Shown: positions 55,398-64,000 of the stretch, piece after piece
How the letters are laid out: every line of letters begins with the position of its first letter
How positions within the stretch are numbered: position 1 is the first letter of the stretch
NCBI RefSeq assembly: GCF_025154055.1
Contig: NZ_JAOALK010000058.1
Coordinates: forward strand, 35,566 to 99,565
From: Aquibacillus koreensis
GTDB taxonomy: Bacteria > Bacillota > Bacilli > Bacillales > Amphibacillaceae
DNA: 64,000 nucleotides
Direction: 5' to 3'
The notes under the pieces: model-generated
What the model saw: only the letters and a program-made list of their open reading frames with translations
What the model was told of the DNA's origin: nothing
Database searches by the model: none
Made by a program: the position numbers and the translations under genes

Positions 55398-56687
55398 ATG
55401 AAAAAATTCACAAAGCCAGAAAAAGGGTGGATGTACTATGATTGGGCAAATTCTGCCTATTCTATCATTATCACAACTGCTGTCTTTCCAATCTTCTATA
55501 AGTCAGCGGCAACGAATGCCGGCATAAGTAATGCTGATTCCACCGCTTACTTAGGTTATACGATCTCAATCTTTACATTTATTCTAGCTATGTTAGGCCC
55601 CATTCTAGGTACAATTGCTGATTACCAAGGATACAAAAAGAAATTCTTCACCTTCTTCTTTGCGCTTGGTATCTCCGCGACTGCACTACTTGCTTTTGTC
55701 CCTAGTGATAACTGGCTACTTTTACTTGTTTGCTATACATTTGCCGCCTTAGGATCGACAGGAGCCAACGTTTTCTATGATGCTTTCTTAGTAGATATAA
55801 CGTCAGAGAAGCGAATGAATAGGATCTCCGCTCGTGGGTATGGATTAGGATACATCGGTAGTACCATTCCATTCTTAATTTCCATTGCTATTATCGTGTT
55901 AGCCCAACAAGAGATACTCCCGATTACAGCTACAATAGCAAGTAAAATTGCCTTCATTATCACAGCACTATGGTGGGGAATATTTGCTATTCCTATGTTT
56001 ATTCATGTGAAACAAATGCATTATATCGAACGGGAACCGAAAATTATTGTTAGTAGTTTTAAACGCCTTGGCACTACATTTAAGGAAATTAAGAAGTATA
56101 AAGCTTTATTTATATTCCTCATCGCATACTTTTTCTATATTGATGGTGTAGGAACAATTATTTCCATGTCAACTTCCTATGGGACAGATTTAGGAATAGG
56201 TGCAACAGATCTCCTTATTGTATTATTTGCTACACAAGTAGTTGCCGCACCTTTCGCCATGTTTTATGGTAGGTTGGCTGAGCGCTTCACAGGAAAGATA
56301 ATGCTTTACGTAGGGATCTTCATCTATATCATTGTCTGTATATATGCTTTCTTCTTAGATTCAGTCTTAGACTTTTGGATTTTAGCAATGTTAGTCGCAA
56401 CATCACAAGGTGGTATCCAAGCATTAAGTCGTTCTTATTTTGCAAAGCTAGTTCCAAAGAAAAATGCCAATGAGTTTTTTGGTTTCTATAACATATTTGG
56501 TAAATTTGCAGCGATTATGGGTCCATTATTAATGGGCGTCATGACGCAAGTGACTGGAAATTCAGGTGCTGGCGTACTTAGTTTAGTCGTTTTATTTGTT
56601 ATCGGGATTGTAGTACTATATTTTGTTCCAGAACCATCAAAGACCACAAAACTAGAGTTAGATGATTCAATCGATTCCTCTGTTTAA
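55398..56687 (+). CDS. MFS transporter of the UMF1/Atg22-like family
   Basis: 429 residues, about 12 helices. The N-terminal GWMYYDWANSAYSIIITTAVFP and the internal GGIQALSRSYFAKLVPK are diagnostic of UMF1-type permeases. The transported molecule is not known for bacterial members; efflux of amino acids is known for the yeast relative. GGAGG precedes the ATG. Probably separate from the phosphodiesterase gene (86-bp gap). Confidence 0.88.
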   Translation: MKKFTKPEKGWMYYDWANSAYSIIITTAVFPIFYKSAATNAGISNADSTAYLGYTISIFTFILAMLGPILGTIADYQGYKKKFFTFFFALGISATALLAFVPSDNWLLLLVCYTFAALGSTGANVFYDAFLVDITSEKRMNRISARGYGLGYIGSTIPFLISIAIIVLAQQEILPITATIASKIAFIITALWWGIFAIPMFIHVKQMHYIEREPKIIVSSFKRLGTTFKEIKKYKALFIFLIAYFFYIDGVGTIISMSTSYGTDLGIGATDLLIVLFATQVVAAPFAMFYGRLAERFTGKIMLYVGIFIYIIVCIYAFFLDSVLDFWILAMLVATSQGGIQALSRSYFAKLVPKKNANEFFGFYNIFGKFAAIMGPLLMGVMTQVTGNSGAGVLSLVVLFVIGIVVLYFVPEPSKTTKLELDDSIDSSV

Positions 56688-56700
56688 AACAGGTTCTCTT

Positions 56701-56731
56701 GACACTCATTTTTCATGGGTGTCTTTTTTTT
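56701..56731 (+). terminator. Terminator after the UMF1 gene
   Basis: GACAC..CAT / ATG..GTGTC hairpin followed by TTTTTTTT. Confidence 0.87.
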
Positions 56732-56877
56732 GGCAAATATGAACAATGGATATATATTTTTTTAGATATGTTACACATACGAACCAACCGAAGAAAATGA
56801 TAAAATGTATCTAAGTAACATTTAGTGTTAGTAAAGTTAACGCGTTGTAATTGGCACAGGCAATATTGGAGGAGTGA

Positions 56878-58341
56878 ATGACCGTGAGCATAAAAGATTT
56901 AAATGAACGCGTAAAAACCGATCTATCTTACTTAGCATATGGAGGAACCGATTGGGTTGCAACCACACATCACCCCGAGGGCCATGTTTATGATGTGGTG
57001 GTCATAGGTGGAGGTCAAAGTGGACTTGGTGCTGCATTCGGTCTTTTACGTGAACGAATATCAAACATTCTGATCCTTGATGAGAATCCAGAAGGGTATG
57101 AAGGACCATGGGAAACATATGCCCGGATGGTGACTTTACGAACACCAAAGCATTTAACTTCGGTCGACCTTGGTGTACCATCTTTAACTTTTCGTTCATG
57201 GTGGGAAGCACAATTCGGGAAAGAAGGATGGGAAGAAATAGATAAGATACCAAGAGGCGATTGGATGCGTTATTTACGTTGGTATCGTAACATACTTGAT
57301 TTACCTGTAATCAATGAAACGAAGTTAGAACTTATTGAACCGATTGAAAAAGGGTTACACCGCTTGCATTTAGCCGGTGAAAAAGCTCCAGCTAATTCTA
57401 TACTTACGCGTAAAGTCATCCTTGCAACAGGAATCCAAGGAGGCGGAGAATGGCATGTACCTTCTATGATTTCAACGAAACTACCAAGAGATGTTTACGC
57501 CCATACTTCCGAACCTATTCCTTTTCATTCCCTTAAAAACAAAAAAGTCGCCATATTAGGAGGGGGTGCATCCGCCTTTGATAACGCTAACTTTGCATTA
57601 ACAGAAGGGGTAGCTGAAGCACATGTGTTTGTCCGGAGAAAGGAATTGCCACGGGTTAACCCTATCCGCCAAATGGAAAGCTCAGGAATGATTGAACGAT
57701 TCCATGCTCTTTCTGATCACGAGAAATATACGGTAATCGCTCATTTCTTTAAGTTAAACCAGCCACCTACGAACGATACGTATAATCGCGCATCCTCATG
57801 GAATGGATTTCAACTACATTTAGGATCACCATGGCTTGATGTACAGAAAACAAATAGTGGTGCTCTCGTTTCCACACCACAAGGGGATTTCGAGTTTGAT
57901 TACCTAATCATTAGTACAGGACTACGAACAGATCCCGGACTACGAACTGAATTAAGGCTTGTAGAAAAATACATTAAACGCTGGAGCGATCAATACTCCG
58001 CATCAAAGGAAATTCAAAACCCTTTATTAGATGCTCATCCATACCTCGGAAATGGCTTTAAATTTTTAAGCCGTGATCGTGTGGGAGCTAGTCACCTACA
58101 TGGCATATTTGCTTTCAACTATTCTGCCTTAATTAGTTGTGGTATTTCTGCTTCCGCTCTTTCCGGTATGCGCTTCGGTATTCCTAAACTTATAACTGAA
58201 GTAGCTGATCAACTTTTTCTTGATAATCGTGAAGCTATTTTAAACAGTTATTTTACTTATAATGAAATAGAATTTACTGGTCAGTGGCTTAATAAAGAAA
58301 AGGAAGCAACTAATAATTCAGATAAAAATAAAATATCTTAA
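56878..58341 (+). CDS. FAD-dependent oxidoreductase, flavin monooxygenase-like
   Basis: 487 residues. Two dinucleotide-binding loops are seen: VVVIGGGQSGLGAAFGLL near residue 42 and KVAILGGGASAFDNA near residue 225, with a GIQGGGEWHVP linker and a late DYLIISTGL. This layout is that of flavin-containing monooxygenases and Trk-type dehydrogenases. The FMO fingerprint FxGxxxHxxxY is not evident, so substrate and even the monooxygenase label are open. ATG at 56878 is only 3 nt from GGAGGAG; GTG at 56884 is better spaced and may be the true start. Confidence 0.82.
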   Translation: MTVSIKDLNERVKTDLSYLAYGGTDWVATTHHPEGHVYDVVVIGGGQSGLGAAFGLLRERISNILILDENPEGYEGPWETYARMVTLRTPKHLTSVDLGVPSLTFRSWWEAQFGKEGWEEIDKIPRGDWMRYLRWYRNILDLPVINETKLELIEPIEKGLHRLHLAGEKAPANSILTRKVILATGIQGGGEWHVPSMISTKLPRDVYAHTSEPIPFHSLKNKKVAILGGGASAFDNANFALTEGVAEAHVFVRRKELPRVNPIRQMESSGMIERFHALSDHEKYTVIAHFFKLNQPPTNDTYNRASSWNGFQLHLGSPWLDVQKTNSGALVSTPQGDFEFDYLIISTGLRTDPGLRTELRLVEKYIKRWSDQYSASKEIQNPLLDAHPYLGNGFKFLSRDRVGASHLHGIFAFNYSALISCGISASALSGMRFGIPKLITEVADQLFLDNREAILNSYFTYNEIEFTGQWLNKEKEATNNSDKNKIS

Positions 58342-58348
58342 CAGCAGA

Positions 58349-58401
58349 AAACCTGCTTCATCGACTTTGGATCTTAGACATGAAGCAGGTTCTCTTTTTT
58401 T
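58349..58401. terminator. Terminator between the FAD oxidoreductase and the molybdoenzyme genes
   Basis: AACCTGCTTCAT / ATGAAGCAGGTT, perfect 12-bp stem, followed by TCTCTTTTTTT. Confidence 0.92.
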
Positions 58402-58414
58402 AGTGCACAATCTT

Positions 58415-60769
58415 CTACACTTCCATCTCTAAATCTTCCACTCTTTTTTCTACATAATCTATATCTTTTCTTGCGTGGTATCGTTCTGCCTTTTCAACTT
58501 TTACTGCTACACTATATTGCGGTATCCCAGATGGCCCATCATATATACCTTTTGGAATAAGGAAGTTTCCTTCTGGGAAGTGCAGACCAACATTCCCTTG
58601 TGTAATTTCAGCGTAATGGGCAATACCCTGGAAAGTTCCATGCTGGTTATACACGACAATCGGTTCACCATTTGCGATATTTAATTTATTTGCATCAGCT
58701 TGATGGATTAAAACATCATACCTACCTGCAGCATTAAAAGGATCTGTATCTTTATAAACCATGGAGTTAAACTGTTTGCCACGACGGGTTGTTATATAGA
58801 AAGTACCTTCAGGCTTTTCGAGAGATGGAATATCAATCGGAATTAAGTTTCCTCTTCCATCCGGAGTAGGACAAACGCCACCCTCGCATAACCAAGCACC
58901 ACCCCATTGGAATACATCACCTTGCTCCTTCAAATGTTGAATTCCATCATAATCTCTGTTCGCTACAGCTATTTCATTGCGAATTGCTTGTGCATCCTTG
59001 AAATCGACGAGATGGGCCGTGTCTGGCTTCACTCTTTTTGCAAGGTCTATATATATTTTCCATTCCGAACGGGCCTCTGGTACTTCTTGTTTATTTCCAC
59101 TAATTTCTGGTGAGAAATATACCATCCGCTCTGTAGAAGTGGACGTACCTCCACCCTCTTGTTCATACCGTGTTTTTGCAGGTAAGACAATCACCGCTTC
59201 TTTCGCGTCTACTAATGTGGAAGTATTAAAAATGATGTCCTGGTGAACTCGGATGTCTACATTTGCTAAAGCTTCCTCAATAAAATCTGGATTTGGCATT
59301 GTTTCTAGAAAATTACCGCCACTCATGTAATAGAGCTTTAGCTTTCGTTCATTTTCTTCAGCGAGCATGGCATTTTCTAGTGATACACCTACAATATCTC
59401 CTTGCCATTTTGGTAATTCGAAATCCCAAACTTGTTCAATTCTCCTTACGTTTTCTTCGTCCCACCCACCACCAGGTAGTACAAATGGATCCGCACCCAT
59501 CTCACCAGTTCCTTGTACACTAGAGTGTCCCCGGAATGGCATTAGCCCTGCGTATTTTCGACCAAGGTGACCACGAAGTAATGCAAGGTTGGCAACCTGT
59601 GAAATATTATCCGTCGCAAAGGAATGCATCGTTAATCCTAACGCCCATGCATAGACAGCATTTTTACTTTTTGCTAGAAGCTCCGCTAATTCTATAATTC
59701 TTTTTTTTGTTATGCCTGAAGATTGGATAATTTCATCCCAAGATAGTTGCATTACCATGTCGTGAAGCGCTTCATAGTCGTTTACATGTTCTTGAACAAA
59801 ATCATGGTTGATTGCAGACCCATATGCTTGTTGTTCCATTTCAAACCAATGTTTCATAATTCCGTGCATAAAAGCGATATCCCCACCAATATTGACCTGA
59901 TAAAAATCATCAGCAACCTTTGTACCAAAAAGTGCAGATTCTGCATTGGATGGTACCCAATACTTATCCATGGCCGGCTCTTTGTATGGATTTATCATAA
60001 TAATCTTTGTTCCTTTTTTCTTTGCGGCAAGCATATACTTGGTTGAAACTGGTGAACTATTCGATGCTACAGATCCCCAAAATAACAATACATCCGTTCC
60101 AATCCAGTCTTGATAATTCGAACTACTAGCACCAATACCAACTGATCGCTTTAATGCTGTTTTTGACGGCGAATGGCAAATGCGAGACGCATTATCAATA
60201 TGATTCGTTCCTAAAAACCTAGCAACTTTTGCAGCCACATAGTAGCATTCATTTGTTACCCCTCTAGATGTTAAATAAAATCCATATTGTTTTGGATCTA
60301 GCTTTTTCATCTTTTCTCCAATCATATTCATCGCATCATCCCAACTGATTCTAGAGAATTTATTTTCTCCTTTTCTTCGAATCAGAGGATACGGTACTCT
60401 ACCTAACTTTCGCAATTCCTTACTACTATACTTTTTCAACTCATTAATATCTGCATGAATAAACTCTTCTTTCATGGCAGGCATTGTACTTAACCGCAAT
60501 ACATTTAACCGAGTTGTACAGAGATGCGGGCCCTTTAACGTCTGGTCTTGGAGGCCCGATACACCTAATGCACAACCATCACATACGCCTTTCGTCAAAA
60601 TGTTTTTAGCGTAATTAAGATTGTCTTTGTTTTCCCACATGATTTTCATCGTATCTCTAATATGCTTTGGTTTTACCTTTCCTAGTCCGAATGGGATCGG
60701 ACTAACCCAGTGTTCAGGTGCTGGTTTTTTAGACATTTTTATTGGGCCTTGATGTTTTGTTTCTCCCAT
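58415..60769 (-). CDS. Formate-dehydrogenase-like molybdopterin oxidoreductase (FdhF/YdeP type)
   Basis: 784 residues. N-terminal cysteine motif GVCDGCALGVSG plus HLC, then the molybdopterin-binding body; SRICHSPSK places a Cys where FdhF has selenocysteine before His (UH), so Cys is the probable Mo ligand. The C-terminal molybdopterin dinucleotide domain includes NQHGTFQGIA. It likely oxidises formate, although YdeP-type enzymes of unproven substrate share this layout. No beta or gamma electron-transfer subunit is adjacent. ATG at 60769 has GGAGGAG upstream; the longer frame has none. fdhD at 61659 supports a formate dehydrogenase role. Confidence 0.88.
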   Translation of the reverse strand: MGETKHQGPIKMSKKPAPEHWVSPIPFGLGKVKPKHIRDTMKIMWENKDNLNYAKNILTKGVCDGCALGVSGLQDQTLKGPHLCTTRLNVLRLSTMPAMKEEFIHADINELKKYSSKELRKLGRVPYPLIRRKGENKFSRISWDDAMNMIGEKMKKLDPKQYGFYLTSRGVTNECYYVAAKVARFLGTNHIDNASRICHSPSKTALKRSVGIGASSSNYQDWIGTDVLLFWGSVASNSSPVSTKYMLAAKKKGTKIIMINPYKEPAMDKYWVPSNAESALFGTKVADDFYQVNIGGDIAFMHGIMKHWFEMEQQAYGSAINHDFVQEHVNDYEALHDMVMQLSWDEIIQSSGITKKRIIELAELLAKSKNAVYAWALGLTMHSFATDNISQVANLALLRGHLGRKYAGLMPFRGHSSVQGTGEMGADPFVLPGGGWDEENVRRIEQVWDFELPKWQGDIVGVSLENAMLAEENERKLKLYYMSGGNFLETMPNPDFIEEALANVDIRVHQDIIFNTSTLVDAKEAVIVLPAKTRYEQEGGGTSTSTERMVYFSPEISGNKQEVPEARSEWKIYIDLAKRVKPDTAHLVDFKDAQAIRNEIAVANRDYDGIQHLKEQGDVFQWGGAWLCEGGVCPTPDGRGNLIPIDIPSLEKPEGTFYITTRRGKQFNSMVYKDTDPFNAAGRYDVLIHQADANKLNIANGEPIVVYNQHGTFQGIAHYAEITQGNVGLHFPEGNFLIPKGIYDGPSGIPQYSVAVKVEKAERYHARKDIDYVEKRVEDLEMEV

Positions 60770-60813
60770 GATATTCACTCCTCCTGAATCTTTCGTTTTC
60801 TGATATAAAACAA

Positions 60814-60855
60814 AAACCACCGTAGTATTTTCCACTTGGAAATAAGTACGGTGGT
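60814..60855 (-). terminator. Terminator between the DUF2294 and molybdoenzyme genes
   Basis: AACCACCGTA / TACGGTGGTT, perfect 10-bp stem, followed on the minus strand by TTTGTTTTA. It may end or attenuate transcription entering the molybdoenzyme gene. Confidence 0.8.
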
Positions 60856-60893
60856 TAGTCTTTAGCAGGATCACTACCAAGTGCCAAACCTAA

Positions 60894-61253
60894 TTATTTA
60901 CTAAACTTTTTTTCAATGTCTTGATCAAATACAAAAATGGACATTCCAAAATCTCGATCAAGATCAATATCAACAAACAAATCTATATAATTACATTCCA
61001 GAAATTCTTCCATCTGAACCGGACGATTTTTCCGGTACATTTCTTTGACCATTTCTGTTCGAGCAGAGCGTAGTACTTGTTTACCTTCTTCCGCACCAGC
61101 TATGAATCTTTCAACTGGCGATAGGTTTCCCTCCATCTCACAGATCGCCCAATTTTTACAGAATGTGGTTGTTACTTTACTTGGACCTTTACCCATATGT
61201 TTTTTTCGATAAGAACGGACGAGATTGCTAAATTCTGCTTCATACTTATTCAT
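60894..61253 (-). CDS. DUF2294 (MpsC-domain) protein
   Basis: 119 residues. Matches DUF2294, named as the MpsC domain of a sodium-translocating membrane-potential system: FSNLVRSYRKKHMGKGPSKV, CEMEGNLSPVERFIAG and a GRxxVxxxR-like region. No signal or membrane helix. ATG at 61253 is chosen because AGGAGGAG immediately precedes it; the ATG at 61271 has no site. It stands upstream of the molybdoenzyme on the same strand; a functional link is suggested only by position. Confidence 0.85.
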   Translation of the reverse strand: MNKYEAEFSNLVRSYRKKHMGKGPSKVTTTFCKNWAICEMEGNLSPVERFIAGAEEGKQVLRSARTEMVKEMYRKNRPVQMEEFLECNYIDLFVDIDLDRDFGMSIFVFDQDIEKKFSK

Positions 61254-61271
61254 GGGCTCCTCCTGGTTCAC

Positions 61272-61658
61272 TCATTAATCATTTAGCTATATTTTACCAC
61301 AAGTCGGAGGATAGATTGCGAGCTTCACGGCGAGGTCAAAAGCGTCAACTATAAGGATAGAAGGATTCTTAGTAAAACATATAATTAACAGTTGTAAATA
61401 GCAGGTTCGCTACTATTATTACAACGGTAAACGTTGTTTTTACATTGTAATCAGATATAAACGGACGACAGGATCACTATCTCACGTTCAAATTTGTTAC
61501 AATTATATGAACTTTTAAAAATCATAGCATGAAAACGCTTTATATATCAACTCCTTTTAAAAGAATTCTAGAAAAAGAGAATAGGAAACTCCTTGTCAAT
61601 TATAATAGATTATGATTATATGATGTATAAATGGATCGATACGTAGGGTGGTGTAACT
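61272..61658. other. Intergenic region with candidate fdhD promoter
   Basis: No gene. Likely fdhD promoter TTGTCA (61593-61598), 17-bp spacer, TTATAT (61616-61621). An ACAACGGTAAACGTTGT partial palindrome lies near 61421-61437, and TGAAAACGCTTTAT near 61529 is a degenerate cre-like sequence. Divergent from the DUF2294 gene. Confidence 0.45.
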
Positions 61659-62450
61659 ATGGTGCAACACATGAGTCTAAGACAACCTGTAATGAGATAT
61701 GAAAATAAGGAGTTAGTTGAAATAGATGATGAAATCGTTTTGGAGTTTCCAATAACTATTCATGTAAATGGTGAAGAGTTTGCTACAATGGTTTGCACAC
61801 CAACCCATTTAGATGAACTAATCATTGGTTTCTTAGCTTCAGAAGGATTAATCTTCTTCAAAGATGATATTACAGATCTTCAAATTGATGAGCATGCCGG
61901 ACATGCACATGTCAACTTAAAATCCAAAGCACCAACCAATCAACAATTCTATTCCAAACGCTTGATCGGATCTTGTTGTGGAAAAAGTAGACAGTTTTAC
62001 TTTCAAAATGATGCAAGAACTGCCAAGACATCGATGTCGACTTCAAAAATTCATGCAGAAGCGTGCATACAATTAATGAATCAATTGCAAGATAACAGTA
62101 TTGTCTTTAAACATACAGGAGGTGTGCATAACGCCGCTCTTTGTACCACATCTAATTTGATTGTGGATCGAGCAGATATTGGTAGACATAATGCATTAGA
62201 TAAGATCTATGGATACTGTATGATGAATAAGATACCTGCTCGCAATAATGTCATTGTATTCAGTGGCAGAATTTCCTCAGAAGTGCTTTTAAAAGCAGCA
62301 AAAATTGGAGTAGGAATTGTGTTATCTAAATCCGCTCCAACAGACCTTGCTATTGAATTAGCTGATGATCTTAATATTACTACAGTAGGATTTATCCGTG
62401 GTGAATCGTTCAATGTTTATTCACATCCTGAACGAATCATAAATACGTAA
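61659..62450 (+). CDS. fdhD: Formate dehydrogenase sulfurtransferase FdhD
   Basis: 263 residues. Family stretches: EFATMVCTPTHLDELIIGFLASEG, the catalytic-loop cysteines in GSCCGKSRQFYF, FKHTGGVHNAAL, ADIGRHNALDKIYG and FSGRISSEVLLKAAKIG. FdhD transfers sulfur to the molybdenum cofactor before insertion into formate dehydrogenase. GGGTGG lies upstream of the ATG. It supports assignment of the divergent molybdoenzyme as a formate dehydrogenase. Confidence 0.94.
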   Translation: MVQHMSLRQPVMRYENKELVEIDDEIVLEFPITIHVNGEEFATMVCTPTHLDELIIGFLASEGLIFFKDDITDLQIDEHAGHAHVNLKSKAPTNQQFYSKRLIGSCCGKSRQFYFQNDARTAKTSMSTSKIHAEACIQLMNQLQDNSIVFKHTGGVHNAALCTTSNLIVDRADIGRHNALDKIYGYCMMNKIPARNNVIVFSGRISSEVLLKAAKIGVGIVLSKSAPTDLAIELADDLNITTVGFIRGESFNVYSHPERIINT

Positions 62451-62501
62451 TTATCTTAATAATCCCTGAAGTGAAGCGTTATTTTGGAGATTCATTGTAT
62501 A

Positions 62502-62527
62502 GTATGGTCAACTGTACATTACCATAC
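62502..62527 (+). promoter_or_regulatory. Operator-like palindrome upstream of the GH43 gene
   Basis: GTATGGT (62502-62508) / ACCATAC (62521-62527), perfect 7-bp arms, 12-bp spacer. It overlaps a TATAGT (62498-62503) that may be a -10 box. Regulator not known. Confidence 0.45.
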
Positions 62528-62586
62528 ATGATTGATATAATAAGAAATAGTTCGATTTTAATACTATGTATAAAGGAGAAAATGAA

Positions 62587-63573
62587 ATGGCAAATAATCC
62601 GAAACAAAACGAACCTATCGTTAAGCACATTTACACGGCGGATCCATCTGCGCACGTATTTGAAGGAAAACTATACATATATCCTTCTCATGACTTAGAT
62701 CATGATGAACCTTCCAATGACAATGGTGACCAATATAAGATGGAAGATTACCATGTTTTATCTATGGATGACGTTAACTCTCCAGTTGTAGACCACGGGG
62801 AAGCGCTTCACATGAAAGATGTTCCATGGGTAAAGAAACAAATGTGGGCTCCAGATGCAGCATACAAAAACGGTAAATACTATTTATTCTTTCCAGCAAG
62901 AGATAAAGACGATATCTTCCGAATTGGTGTAGCTGTAGGGGATAACCCAGCTGGTCCTTTCACACCGGAAGAAAACTATATTCCAGGAAGCTTCAGTATC
63001 GACCCTGCTGTTTACATTGATGAAGATGATAAGGCATACATGTACTTCGGCGGCCTTTGGGGCGGTCAATTAGAAAAATGGCAAACAGGTGAATTCAAAG
63101 ATGATGCAGAAGGTCCAGATCCATCTGCACCTGCATTAGGACCAATTGTTGCGGAAATGAGTGACGATTTACTAACATTCAAGAGTGATCCAAAAGAAAT
63201 TTCTATCGTAGATGAGGATGGTAATCCAATCCTTGCTGGTGATGAAGAAAGAAGATTTTTCGAAGGTCCTTGGATGCATAAGTACAATGGTAAATATTAT
63301 TTCTCTTACTCAACTGGTACTACGCATTCAATCGTATATGCTGTTGGTGACGATCCTCAAGGACCATTTACTTATAAAGGTAAAATTCTTGAGCCAGTAA
63401 TTGGTTGGACAACACACCACTCCATCGTAGAATTCCAAGGTAAATGGTACTTATTCTACCATGATTGTGAAATGTCTGATGGTGTAAACCACAAGCGTAG
63501 TGTTAAATTCACTGAAATTAAGTATAACGAAGATGGTACGATCCAAACAATCAAGCCATATGGTGATAAATAA
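62587..63573 (+). CDS. Glycoside hydrolase family 43 enzyme (arabinosidase/xylosidase-like)
   Basis: 328 residues, cytosolic. Five-bladed propeller signals: YTADPSAHVFEGKLYIYPSHD (catalytic base Asp; core TADPSAHVFEGKLY), MWAPDAAYKNGKYYLFF, FSIDPAVYIDEDD (pKa-modulating Asp) and FFEGPWMHKYNGKYYFSYS (acid Glu). Likely acts on short arabino- or xylo-oligosaccharides after uptake. ATG at 62587 has AAAGGAG 8 nt upstream. Codon use is more GC-biased toward highly expressed genes than its neighbours by eye. No transporter is adjacent. Confidence 0.92.
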   Translation: MANNPKQNEPIVKHIYTADPSAHVFEGKLYIYPSHDLDHDEPSNDNGDQYKMEDYHVLSMDDVNSPVVDHGEALHMKDVPWVKKQMWAPDAAYKNGKYYLFFPARDKDDIFRIGVAVGDNPAGPFTPEENYIPGSFSIDPAVYIDEDDKAYMYFGGLWGGQLEKWQTGEFKDDAEGPDPSAPALGPIVAEMSDDLLTFKSDPKEISIVDEDGNPILAGDEERRFFEGPWMHKYNGKYYFSYSTGTTHSIVYAVGDDPQGPFTYKGKILEPVIGWTTHHSIVEFQGKWYLFYHDCEMSDGVNHKRSVKFTEIKYNEDGTIQTIKPYGDK

Positions 63574-63586
63574 TATTTTATCTGGA

Positions 63587-63619
63587 CTGCGGTTAACCTA
63601 GGTTAACCGCAGTTTTTTT
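63587..63619 (+). terminator. Terminator after the GH43 gene
   Basis: CTGCGGTTAACC-TA-GGTTAACCGCAG, a perfect 26-bp palindrome followed by TTTTTTT. Confidence 0.95.
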
Positions 63620-63714
63620 GAATATTTTTTTCAAGGAAAGTATTTGAATAAAGTCAGTTATAGCTAGCACTCCTATTCAGGGTTCTTGAAATCATCAACA
63701 TTCATCATTTAATA

Positions 63715-63738
63715 AACGGACATTTGTTCCGCTACTTC
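63715..63738. repeat. Single GGACATTT-N-TTCCG motif
   Basis: AACGGACATTTGTTCCGCTA matches the motif repeated at 20242-20421. It stands directly before the second 52-bp array. Confidence 0.75.
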
Positions 63739-63761
63739 TCATTCTAAACCATTCGTCTTTG

Positions 63762-64000
63762 TAATTCTGACTCATAATCGGCTTCGGGCTTTCTTCTTGT
63801 CCAAATACTAACCTGATTCTGACTTGTGGCGGCTTTCGGGCACTTTTCCTGTCCGAATACCACTCTAATTCTGACTTGCAATCGGCTCCGGGCACTTTTC
63901 CTGTCCGAATACCACTCTAATTCTGACTTGCAATCGGCTTCGGGCACTTTTCCTGTCCGAATACCACTCTAATTCTGACTTGCAATCGGCTTCGGGCACT
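63762..64000. repeat. Array B: 52-bp tandem repeats running off the window
   Basis: TTCTGACT recurs so that its GAC falls at 63769, 63821, 63873, 63925 and 63977, an exact 52-bp period. Units share GACTTGCAATCGGCT, CGGGCACTTTTCCTGTCCGA and ATACCACTCTAATTCT. Same period and same phase of GACTT and TTTYYTGTC as array A at 4621-5100, so the two are related. Reading frames over it are repeat artefacts. Confidence 0.93.

Noticed and set aside
63695..63947. Two overlapping minus-strand frames with repeated peptides
   Set aside because: They are translations of the 52-bp repeats; peptide periodicity simply follows DNA periodicity.

Overview
The window looks like a chromosomal segment of a low-GC, endospore-forming, probably salt-tolerant member of the Bacillaceae (Oceanobacillus/Virgibacillus-like). 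The grounds are Bacillus-type ribosome binding sites, an H-type small acid-soluble spore protein, a Spo0E-like phosphatase, a YpjP homologue, an OpuD-type betaine carrier, a trePAR operon in B. subtilis order and a full set of puc-type purine catabolism genes. The genus is inferred from gene content only.

Layout. 1-5.1 kb: the 3' end of a PhoD-like phosphatase gene, a DegT-type aminotransferase, sspH, a DUF421 membrane protein, a cyclic-di-GMP-I riboswitch with a terminator in front of a 42-residue orphan reading frame, a cysteine-free HesB-like protein, and an array of nine 52-bp tandem repeats. 5.2-14 kb: fhs, opuD, a large membrane protein, alaRT, a methyltransferase, a putative metalloprotease and a small glycine-rich protein. 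14-35 kb: purine/allantoin catabolism. pucM and a stand-alone OHCU decarboxylase lie beside pucR. pucF, pucG and pucH run the other way. A 12-gene minus-strand run then carries xanthine dehydrogenase genes pucA-E, a creatininase-family gene, an SsuABC/ThiXYZ-like ABC transporter with an FAD-linked oxidase gene between its parts, and two diverged cytosine-deaminase-like amidohydrolases. A perfect TnrA/GlnR site sits about 50 bp upstream of a likely start point for this run. No recognisable urate oxidase is present.

35-49.6 kb: a DUF1836 regulator divergent from a hemolysin-III protein, MscS, trePAR with two TreR operators and a cre-like site, a likely SigB-dependent stress gene, a Spo0E-like gene, ypjP, a flavodoxin-like gene, a lactate permease and a chemotaxis receptor. 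49.8-58.3 kb: a membrane GGDEF-EAL protein translationally coupled to a lone solute-binding lipoprotein, a phosphodiesterase, a UMF1-type MFS protein and an FAD oxidoreductase. 58.4-64 kb: a formate-dehydrogenase-like molybdoenzyme, a DUF2294 (MpsC-type) protein, fdhD, a GH43 glycosidase and a second 52-bp repeat array at the window edge.

How the genes work together. Xanthine dehydrogenase makes urate. An unidentified urate-oxidising step would feed PucM and the OHCU decarboxylase to give allantoin. PucH, PucF and PucG then release ammonia and glycine. The ABC transporter, amidohydrolases, creatininase-family protein and FAD oxidase probably bring further N-heterocycles into the same nitrogen-scavenging programme. 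Intergenic regions are rich in repeats: two related 52-bp arrays, an inverted cluster of a short GGACATTT..TTCCG motif, GC-rich palindromes and a 175-bp element with 14-bp terminal inverted repeats.
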